From contig JAHLWZ010000826.1 in NCBI GenBank assembly GCA_020536535.1, positions 36,615 to 100,614 of the forward strand: 64,000 bases of DNA, given 5' to 3'. This stretch comes from Pelomyxa schiedti. Taxonomy: Eukaryota; Evosea; Pelobiontida; Pelomyxidae. Shown one piece after another: positions 56,513-64,000 of the stretch (positions are counted from its first letter, which is position 1; each line of letters starts with the position of its first letter). The notes beneath the pieces are model-generated. The model was not told the origin of the DNA and did not search any database. It was given only the letters and a program-made list of their open reading frames with translations. The translations under genes and the position numbers were made by a program.

Positions 56513-58623
56513 ATGTCCACGACGCGAGGTGGGTATTCGTCTGCATCTGGATCTGCGGCCGCAACAACGCCTACTGCCTCTGCTGCAACCGCGTCTAGAT
56601 CTGCGTCTGGCGCTGCTACCACTTCCGCATCGTCAACGCGCCAACAGCCGCCGCCGCCGCAACAACCTCGGGAGCCAGCCCAATACGAAGACGACGGAGA
56701 TGATGACGACGACGACGACGAGGTTTTGGTCGGCGACAGCCCGTATTCGTCCAAGCTTCCTTTCGAAGGGCTGGGATTGTAAGTATTGCTTTTTTTTTTT
56801 TTTTTTGCTTGGGTGTATGATGTATTCGCTACGGCAGCTGCCTAATCATTCACTAATGATAATGGAAAGGTCACAGGCGTTACTGGATGGAATTTACAGG
56901 AAGCGGTTCAAAAGACCCAGCAAGATTCAAGGGGTAACAATACCACTGATACTTGACTCGAGGTTTGTGCCGCAATGTAAGTCATTTGTGAAGTCCTTCG
57001 TTTACAGATATACAGGCGACTCAACTTGTTGGGCCAAGCACCATCTGGTTCCGGTAAAACTGCCGCATTCACATGTATGCATTCTCTACTTCATTAATAA
57101 GAACAATCCACTTTTGACGCTAATTGGCTGTGATGTGCAGTGGGGATTCTATCCAAAATAGATGATAATGTGAGAGCACCACAGGTATCGACTACTTCCC
57201 TTTTTTTTATTGTTTTTGAGGGAAATTCCCTTTTAGGCACTGTGTATATGCCCTACCAGGGAGCTTGCCTTACAAATTGACCAAGTCATACGTGAATTTG
57301 CCTTTTTTACCACAATCAAGATTTATGCATGTGTCCCTTCTCCTCCTGGACAATCCACACGAAGTACGCACATGTTTTTCATTTCCTATTTTAATTTATG
57401 TTCCTTGTGGCAGACAGACACATAAAAGAGCATGTCGTTGTTGGAACTCCTGGAAAAATCATTGATTCCATCACAAGGAGGGACTTAGATGTCTCCCACA
57501 TCAAAATATGTGTTTTGGATGAGGCTGATGCTCTACTTTCAGCTCAAGGGATGGCTGATCAGACTATTCGTATCAAAACGTATATCTTATTTGGTTTATT
57601 CCAAGTCTGTTACCAAAATTCAAGGTTTTTGCCGCCCTGTCAGTACTTATTGTTCAGTGCCACTATTGAGCCCGAAATTAAAGAATTTGCAACCAAATTC
57701 ATGCCTAAACCTAGTGTGTCAATAACGTATGGGACCTGTTCGTTTTTTATCTTGAATTTGTTTATGCACTCAACAGAGTAAAGCCAAGAGAATTAGTTTT
57801 GACTGGAATATCTCAGAACTACATCAGATGCCCATCAACGGAATTGAAACAGAAGACAATACATGATATTTATTGCAATGTCTCAGGGATTGCACAATCA
57901 ATCATATTTATGAAGGTAAAGTCAGTCAATTCTCAATCTGCACTTACGGCACTGCAGACTATATCCGGAGCACAAGATCTTTGTGAGTGGATGCGTGCCA
58001 AAGGTTATACTGTGTCTCTATTGCATGGAAAGAACATGGAAGCTCAAGAACGTGATGCCGTACTTAAAGATTTCCAAGATGGTATTATCTTCCTAGTCTG
58101 TTGCAGAAGCAATGGATTGGCTCACTTTGCGTGAACAGGGAATACTCGAATTCTCATATCAACGAATGTTTTGTCCCGTGGTATTGATGTCTTCCAAGTA
58201 GTGCTTGTTATAAACTATGATCTGCCCGAGGATCCGAGTTCGAATACTGTAGACTGCACAACATATCTCCACAGGCACTAATATCCATCCCCTCTTCAAA
58301 AACTAGGCAACTAACCACGCAAAAGAATTGGACGAACAGGCCGGTTTGGCAGATTTGGAGTTGCCATAAATCTTGTGGCCAACGAGGCCGACATGCAAAT
58401 GCTACGAGTCATAGAAGCTACTTTTGAAATGGCACCCGGCACAATCAAGGTAGTGTTTTGTCCCTTAATCCCAACTGAAACTGATCGATCGCAGGAAATG
58501 CTACCAGATGACATCAGGGGCCTCCAGAGCGTTTTGGTTGACTGCACCAAACGGAATCAGCAACAAATCAAGACCTATCTTCTCCCTCCGCAGTCAACCA
58601 ACACCACAGCCAGCAGCTCATAA
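56513..58623 (+). CDS. DEAD-box RNA helicase of the DDX19/Dbp5 type (12 exons)
   Basis: Exons 56513-56778, 56870-56962, 57016-57074, 57141-57184, 57237-57363, 57414-57579, 57625-57726, 57777-57915, 57958-58081, 58139-58274, 58326-58449 and 58495-58623 close to 502 residues. After a low-complexity acidic leader, all helicase motifs appear: RPSKIQ (Q), [11 protein letters not shown] (I), PTRELAL (Ia), GTPGK (Ib), VLDEADAL (II), FSATI (III), VLSRGIDV (V) and [10 protein letters not shown] (VI). The [14 protein letters not shown] start and the insert [20 protein letters not shown] are typical of DDX19/Dbp5, which releases mRNA from export factors at the nuclear pore and acts in translation termination. 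eIF4A-type helicases are less likely because of that insert. The exon 10-11 intron appears to use a GC donor. Confidence 0.88.
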
Positions 58624-58728
58624 GAGGATGGATTTACAATGTCGGCTTCTAAGCCTTTCAATTTGTTTCTCCTTGCTCAATATGTTTCAAGACCAAGAAT
58701 TTTTTTCGGTTTCGATCTATCCGCAGGT

Positions 58729-59934
58729 TCATGAACCGGTGAGGAACATGGTGAAGTGCTTGTACTGGGGGTGCCTGATTGTCTGCTTCCACAACAGAGT
58801 TCCCCTCAGAGCGTCCAGGAGGAAAATCTCATCGTCATACTGAAACGCAACCAGCATTCGGGCACACTGGATGCGTTTCGGGATGTCAGGGCAGCGAGAC
58901 GGGAATACTCGCAGAGGGTGCTCAAAGTCATCTGTGGAGAACACACTGAGGGCGCCGGCAGAGTCCGCCACAGCGAAATGAGTTGTGTCCAGCTTGTGCA
59001 GTGTGCCTGTTCCGAGGTCACATAAGACCTCTTCCTGGGGGTACAGAGACCTAACGTCGTTTGCTGCTGTTGGGTTGTGGGCATCGAACACTGAGACAAT
59101 GAACTTGTGGGTTCTTGAACGAAGGAACATGGGCCTCAACGGGGCAGATACACGCACAGTGTGAGTGATGACCAACTGTGACGACTCGTAGGAATTCTTC
59201 AGGTCAATAAGGCACAGCTCCTGGTAATTTCCATCCTGATCTTTACTGAGAAATGCAGCCTCATCCATGTTGTCAGTGAGGTCCAGCCACAGCGGAAATC
59301 GTGTGACATCGATTTCGCGGGCTTTTTCAAGCTGTCCTACAGGCCAGATTGCAATAGAACCAGAGGGATCCACGCTCTCGCTAACCATGACCACCCAGCG
59401 CTTGTTTTTGTGCACCTTGGAAAAGAGGCAGCTGTTACGGAGCCGCACGCGACTCGGCACCTCCATTCGGGTCGGGAAGGTCAACACAGACAGATACGGA
59501 CCGCTCGACCACGTCCACAAGGCGCACCCGTTGTCGACCCACCCGCCGTACCCGCCGTCAAAGCCGAGATAGGCAGCCCTGAGGTAATCGGCGCGAGGGT
59601 CGCCCGCGTCCCACAGCTCGACGACGCCGACCGTGTGCGAGACGCCCGCGAACTGCAGCAGCTGCAGGTCCAGGTCGGAAGCAACGGGGGGGACTTGCCC
59701 GCCGCCGCTCCCGCTGCTCGTGCCGTCGGCGCACATCACCACCCTCCTGTCGACACTCGTGACCCACTTCCTCCCGATCTCGTCCGCCAGAACCAGCGAG
59801 GGCAGGACCCGGGCGGGGCTCCTCGCCCCGCAACGCGGATCCAGGCACGTCGCAATGGCAACAAATTGATCGCGTGCCCACATCACGCACCGTGGGGCTT
59901 CTTGGTTGTAGAGCCTTCTGCGACGATTATGCAT
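58729..59934 (-). CDS. Propeller-like family protein, third member
   Basis: A single exon from ATG at 59934 gives 401 residues. The N-terminus (MWARDQFVAIATCLDPRCGA) shows the family's leading block, also seen as MAALLAGSHPRCGS in the neighbour at 60051 and as a weaker QFAALLCIS in the pair at 36.6-39.5 kb. Then come repeated hydrophobic-strand units of 40-50 residues (RFPLWLDLTDNMDEAAFLSK, HKFIVSVFDAHNP, HFAVADSAGALSVFSTDDFE). A seven-bladed propeller is plausible. The 5' half is GC-rich. It converges on the helicase gene and follows the neighbouring member head-to-tail. Function unknown. Confidence 0.65.
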   Translation of the reverse strand: MHNRRRRLYNQEAPRCVMWARDQFVAIATCLDPRCGARSPARVLPSLVLADEIGRKWVTSVDRRVVMCADGTSSGSGGGQVPPVASDLDLQLLQFAGVSHTVGVVELWDAGDPRADYLRAAYLGFDGGYGGWVDNGCALWTWSSGPYLSVLTFPTRMEVPSRVRLRNSCLFSKVHKNKRWVVMVSESVDPSGSIAIWPVGQLEKAREIDVTRFPLWLDLTDNMDEAAFLSKDQDGNYQELCLIDLKNSYESSQLVITHTVRVSAPLRPMFLRSRTHKFIVSVFDAHNPTAANDVRSLYPQEEVLCDLGTGTLHKLDTTHFAVADSAGALSVFSTDDFEHPLRVFPSRCPDIPKRIQCARMLVAFQYDDEIFLLDALRGTLLWKQTIRHPQYKHFTMFLTGS

Positions 59935-60050
59935 AATTGCACAGCACCAGAGAACTGATGAACGAGGGATGAACGATTCCCGATTTTTTTTTATCTGAAT
60001 CACGAATCGCAGCGCTCATTTCAGAGTTTTTTTACCTATGTCTATGTTTC

Positions 60051-61477
60051 TCAGGCATAGAGCACGGAACACTTGTGGAGGGAAGGACCAGAGGGTGACA
60101 CTACAAGGGAATAGCCATTGCGTGCATGTATTGTGAACAAATTCCTCCCACAGCTAACATCAAACACCTGCACTGTTGTGGCCTCCAGCCTTTCGAAGGC
60201 TTGTCTGAATCTTCCTGTGCTTGATGACGTTGCCACAGCCAGGAAGTCGCCAGAACATGACACAACAGCCTCTCTGGGAATCTCAATGACGCAGCGTGGC
60301 TTGGCCAAGTCCTGGAAGCTCCACGCCTCCAATTTCTGCTGATGATGTTGTGCTGGTGATTGTATGACAAAGAAAGATTCGAGAAGGAGAACCGAGGTTG
60401 GGTCTCCTGTGGGAATGGTGCGAACTGTGCCTGATGCGTCTGCCGTGAACAGCAGCTTCTTTGTCCACGATGCTCTGGGCTGCTTCAACGCAAAGATGGT
60501 CCTTCTGTCCCAGCAGCAAGACACCTGCTTGATCACGAACTCCAGCTCCTCCAAAACCGTGACGGAATCCATCACTGCCCAGCTTCTATTTGCAAACGAC
60601 CTCTCCACGTCCACCAGCTTGCACGTGAACCTCACGCCGGTCTCCTGGCACACCACAGACATCACGTTCTCGCTCACAAACCTCTCGCTCCTCACAGCCT
60701 CCCGCGGGTCCATGCCACCCACCTCCACCTTCCCCCCAAACAGTGCCGCACCATCGCAGCCGCGGCGCCGCGACTCGCGCAGGTCCGCCACCCAGGCCCT
60801 GCCCCACACCGTCCTCAGCACGGCCCAGTGCCCGTTGCTCACGGCACTCGACATGCCCTGGACGCGCAGGTCCTCCTGCCTCCCGGTCACGCTGTCCACC
60901 ACGAACGACGCACCCATTCCGTACCCGCTCATGATCACGTGCCTCCTCGGGTCGATCCAGTCGCACCTGCACCCGCACACCCTCGGCCCCTCGATGACCC
61001 CCTCCCCCGGGCACCCCTCCTCATTCCCCCCAACTTCAGCCATGAACGCCACAGCCTCCATCCCTCTGCCGCTGCTACTACTGCTACTACTCCCCGATGG
61101 GTCCACCGTCTCCAGTGATGATGGGGGGGGGGCTTTGCAGTGTACTCGAGGACGAGGACCAGCCGCGGGGTCGAGGGGGCGAGCCAGCGGCGAACCACGA
61201 GGGCCACGAGGGGCGGGCACAGGCACAGGGGCCTCGCGGGGCTCGCGGAGCCGCAGCGGGGGTGGCTGCCGGCCAGCAGCGCGGCCATCGCGTTTCTGCC
61301 CCAGTCCTCCCCGACTTCAAAGGCCCAGTTCGAGGGGACCACTTGCAAGTGTTGGGCACCACCATCGTGCTGATGATCCTTGGCTGTGGTGGTGGGTTTT
61401 CTGGTCTTTCTTCTCGATTTTTGTTTGGAGGCGGCATTGTTTCCGTTAGAAACGTCGCCGTCACGTTGCTGGCTCAT
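60051..61477 (-). CDS. Propeller-like family protein, fourth member, frameshift in a C run
   Basis: The start (ATG at 61477, MSQQRDGDVSNGNNAASKQK, Lys/Arg-rich) leads to NAMAALLAGSHPRCGSASPA and LVLVLEYTAKPP. At 61123-61132 a run of ten G (C on the coding strand) breaks the frame, and homology continues in the next frame from SSLETVDPSG to the stop at 60051 (about 350 residues). One extra or two fewer bases in the run would rejoin the parts. A sequencing error in the homopolymer is as likely as a real mutation. The C-terminal part keeps family features such as FVIQSPAQHHQQKLEAWSFQ and TVQVFDVSCGRNLFTIHARN. The first 107 bases of this gene are repeated in inverted orientation at the right window edge. 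Confidence 0.55.
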
Positions 61478-62468
61478 CACCAAGGTTCCTTGAAAACAAA
61501 CATTCCCCTTATGGGTCAAATAACTCTCCAGTCTAGTTCTATGGTGCCATAAATTGTGATAAGACTCTCGTTCCCATTTGAGTTGTGTGTGTGATAGTGT
61601 CTATCAGGAAGAATTATTTTTGTTATTATTCCTTTTTACAATCTTTCTGTAGTACCATGGTGGGGGATTCAAGGAAAGGCCATTAGAATGAACACTCCAG
61701 CTGTTCCTGTGAATGGCTGGCTCTGTCCCAAACGAAGTTTCCCAGTGATTCTTGGAGCTTGCTCTCTGACAATTGTTGGTAATACTTGAAAGGTTATTTA
61801 AACAACCATTTAAAGCACCATAGAAAAAGTGTTGTAACAATACGTTCTTCTCTAGTCTGTCAGACACATGCACTTGCTTGTTTTCTGGGAAAAGTACAAT
61901 ATGTCCAGTGGTTACCAGTAAAACTCAGATTTCATCTTCTGTGTGGTTCAGTGAATCCACAGGCAAACTCTTCACTGCAAACCGCTGAAGCAACGCAGGA
62001 CTGAGAGACTCAGGTGCTGAGTCAGCAGCGCGGACTTAACGAATTTGGAAATCAACTTCACGGAAATCTCCATGATCATTTGACTCGATTTCAAGGCCTT
62101 TAGAAGCTTGACGCTCCAAGCTCAGAATCACATCGAAAAACACACAAACGCAAACAAATAAACAACAAACACAAGGCAAACAATAGAACCCTTTATTCCA
62201 ATCGAATTCATCTCTTTCTGTCTTCCGTTATTGAGTGAGTATCCCCACATTAGTTCAAACGCAAGATACACAGAAGCATACACTTCTGAAAGTAACTAGT
62301 TACCACCAACCAGGTAGTAGTACTTGTGTAAATTGAAAAGGAAGCTTTGAAACAGCACCAGCAAAATGATGCTCCTTTCTCCAAAGGAGGCACCATTTCA
62401 GTGGTTACCACTTCGATTCCTCATATGCCCTGGAACGAATTTCCAAACCCCCCAGAAAATGTTCACCT
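61371..62468. repeat. Left arm of a large inverted repeat
   Basis: 61371-61733 matches 64000 down to 63652 in reverse complement, and 62305-62468 matches 63650 down to 63228. The 571 bases at 61734-62304 have no counterpart in the right arm. The arm covers the start of the 60051-61477 gene and its upstream region. The right arm reaches the window edge, so the repeat is longer than seen. Confidence 0.9.
61734..62304. other. 571-base segment present only in the left arm
   Basis: It joins at CCCAAAC on the left and ACCAACCAGG on the right, with no clear terminal inverted repeat and no target duplication that I can see. It could be a deletion from the right arm. It contains no supported gene. 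Confidence 0.6.
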
Positions 62469-63227
62469 ATTATTACCACATTCAAGGGCTGAAAACAATT
62501 GTGTGTGGAGCTCCCAATCTTGCACTCCACACCTGGATTTGATACACTTCCCCACCTCCCAGTGCCCTTCCGCACAGACACAAGCCAGCAGTGTCGTCCC
62601 TCTCTCACATCTGAAGTCATACTTGTTGTCACCTATCACATATCATCATTCTCCCATAACCATCCTCATCAGCGTAGCCCTGGCTGCGACCACCTCCCCA
62701 GAGTTGCTCCTGTCCACCTTCGACACCGAGGGTGGGAATTGAACAGGCAAGTTGTGGTATGCAGCCGTGACAGGCAGTCGTTGGGCCAACATAGAATGAA
62801 CTACGGTGAAAAGGTTCGGTCGTGGTTTTGAGGTAACATAAAGTTCACGCAACACACGAAAAAAAGGAACAACAGACGTCCTGTATTACATTTTTCTTGC
62901 CCACAGCATACTACATCGTTGTCCAACAAGCCATAGCTATGCCACATCATCGAACTAGGGCTAGTACTTTTTCGTGAAATCCGAACCTGCCAAAGGTCAT
63001 TCCCTCCTTTACCCAGCACCCAGTGACACAGCATACAAAGAACAATCCCGTGAGGGAGGCAGACCCAGATTCAATATATTCTTTCAGCAGAAGAGAGGTG
63101 CCCGGCAGATCAATCACAAGCCAAATGTGACTTGGTGCTGCGCAGGGAGTTAGGGGGAGGACGGGGTGGCGTGGGGAGCGCGCGGGGCAAGATATGGGCG
63201 TACCGCTCGTCGTAATCGAAGTGGTCG
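62469..63227. other. Spacer between inverted arms with unassigned open frames
   Basis: 759 bases. Minus-strand frames at 62947-63237 (including HIWLVIDLPGTSLLLKEYIE) and 62646-62855 look somewhat protein-like and could be exons of one short gene, but no family is recognised and no clean splice chain was found. Confidence 0.3.
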
Positions 63228-63273
63228 AGGTGAACATTTTCTGGGGGGTTTGGAAATTCGTTCCAGGGCATAT

Positions 63274-63501
63274 CTCTTTGAGTTGGATAGCACAATTTCA
63301 CTGTTTGGGGAAAATCGATTGTTCTTGTGAACAGCAGGGTTCTGGGCCCCCCAGCAGGGCCCCTTGGGCAATGCTTGACAACACCCAACGACACAACCAC
63401 ACACCCATGGGCAAGCACACCCAGTTGGTGAGATATCGGAAAAAAAAATTAAATTTCTCAGTCTTTTTTTACGGTAAAATTGTGTAGTACAACTCAAAGA
63501 G
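63274..63501. mobile_element. 228 bp MITE with terminal inverted repeats
   Basis: The ends are CTCTTTGAGTTG and CAACTCAAAGAG, and imperfect inverted similarity continues inward (ATAGCACAATTT against CTACACAATTTT). ATAT flanks both sides; because ATAT is itself palindromic, the true target duplication could be TA or ATAT. The left arm at 62423-62426 carries the uninterrupted site with a single ATAT, proving insertion after the duplication or excision from one arm. It has no coding capacity. A TA target would suggest a Tc1/mariner-type transposase in trans. Confidence 0.85.
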
Positions 63502-63523
63502 ATATGAGGAATCGAAGTGGTAA

Positions 63524-63564
63524 CCACTGAAATGGTGCCTCCAAAGGAGGCACCATTTCAGTGG
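63524..63564. repeat. Perfect 41-base palindrome (19-base arms, 3-base loop)
   Basis: CCACTGAAATGGTGCCTCC, AAA, then the exact reverse complement. The left inverted-repeat arm has only one of the two stems at the matching place (about 62384-62402). The extra 22 bases are therefore new in the right arm and copy the neighbouring sequence in reverse. Confidence 0.95.
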
Positions 63565-63893
63565 AGAAAGGAGCATCATTTTGCTGGTGCTGTTTCAAAG
63601 CTTCCTTTTCAATTTACACAAGTACTACTACCTGGTTGGTAGTTTGGGACAGAGCCAGCCATTCACAGGAACAGCTGGAGTGTTCATTCTAATGGCCTTT
63701 CCTTGAATCCCCCACCATGGTACTACAGAAAGATCGTAAAAAGGAATAATAACCAAAATAATTCTTCCTGATAGACACTATCACACACACAACTCAAATG
63801 GGAACGAGAGTCTTATCACAATTTATGGCACCATAGACTGGAGAGTTATTTGACCCATAAGGGGAATGTTTGTTTTCAAGGAAGACCTTGGTG

Positions 63894-64000
63894 ATGAGCC
63901 AGCAACGTGACGGCGACGTTTCTAACGGAAACAATGCCGCCTCCAAACAAAAATCGAGAAGAAAGACCAGAAAACCCACCACCACAGCCAAGGATCATCA
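63894..64000 (+). CDS. Start of a second copy of the fourth propeller-like gene, truncated by window edge
   Basis: ATG at 63894 opens MSQQRDGDVSNGNNAASKQK and continues RRKTRKPTTTAKDHH to the edge, identical to the start of the 61477 gene on the opposite strand except beyond the edge. It is thus the beginning of a head-to-head inverted duplicate. Whether the rest of the gene is present cannot be seen. Confidence 0.6.
   Translation, partial: MSQQRDGDVSNGNNAASKQKSRRKTRKPTTTAKDH

Larger units (their letters stand above)
63228..64000. repeat. Right arm of the large inverted repeat, cut by the window edge
   Basis: Reverse complement of the left arm, with two insertions relative to it: a MITE (63274-63501) and a 22-base addition that forms a hairpin (63524-63564). 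Its outer end contains the start of a second copy of the fourth propeller-like gene in the opposite orientation. Confidence 0.9.

Noticed and set aside
58225-58255. T-loop-like GAGTTCGAATACTG suggesting a tRNA
   Set aside because: No acceptor stem or A box is found around it and it lies in a coding exon of the helicase.
60364-61449. Plus-strand frame of 361 residues
   Set aside because: Antisense of the propeller-like gene; low-complexity Ser/Thr/Pro translation of a GC-rich strand.
1-64000. Giant-virus or bacterial origin of the window
   Set aside because: Ankyrin families could suggest a giant virus, but dense short introns in conserved cellular genes and the absence of viral core genes argue for a nuclear genome.

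Overview
This window is nuclear DNA of a single-celled eukaryote. Most genes have several exons joined by short GT-AG introns (about 40 to 75 bases). In eleven genes I could chain exons by hand so that frames and phases close exactly. The gene content also points to a protist: small GTPases, F-box, Hint, actin-like and DEAD-box proteins, degenerate ankyrin families, Crinkler/RHS-type NTPase-nucleases and ADP-ribosyltransferase fusions. An amoebozoan such as an archamoeba is my guess from this protein style; nothing here proves it. No rRNA, tRNA, CRISPR array or bacterial-type operon was seen.

Layout. 0.4-12.4 kb: a frameshifted gene with an ankyrin-like C-terminus, a membrane-anchored DUF4403-like protein, a 958-residue coiled coil and an AAA ATPase with a C-terminal zinc motif. 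12.5-16.1 kb: a tandem pair of eight-exon HxxxDG acyltransferase/condensation-like genes. 16.4-18.6 kb: a 12-exon gene that reads as one Ras/Rho GTPase - F-box - Hint protein. 18.7-21.5 kb: a second DUF4403-like gene and an Asn-rich, GPI-anchor-like surface protein. 21.5-24.2 kb: a gene-poor stretch with degenerate repeats. 24.3-36.5 kb: an AIG1-type GTPase fused to an arginine ADP-ribosyltransferase, an ankyrin-like gene, a Sel1-repeat/actin fusion, another ankyrin-like gene and a decayed dynamin-like GTPase-kinase gene. 36.6-47.7 kb: two tandem propeller-like genes, an ankyrin-like gene, a Crinkler/RHS-like P-loop NTPase with a PD-(D/E)XK nuclease, and a third type of ankyrin gene. 48-56.4 kb: a three-zinc-finger gene, a MITE relic, pseudogene copies of two families from the left end, and a second copy of the 39.6-42.0 kb ankyrin gene that shares a homogenised 1.2 kb tract with it. 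56.5-64 kb: a DDX19/Dbp5-like mRNA-export helicase, two more propeller-like genes, and a large inverted duplication holding a 228 bp MITE whose empty site is kept in the other arm.

Themes. Gene families turn over quickly here: tandem duplication, gene conversion, head-to-head inversion and pseudogenes sit side by side. Several proteins join a signalling or cytoskeletal fold to an unexpected partner (GTPase/F-box/Hint, GTPase/ART, Sel1/actin, dynamin/kinase). The GTPase-Hint gene is the best candidate for an undescribed system: a small GTPase without a visible prenylation box is joined to a self-processing domain of the kind that attaches lipid to Hedgehog. Exon coordinates are my own splice predictions without transcript data.
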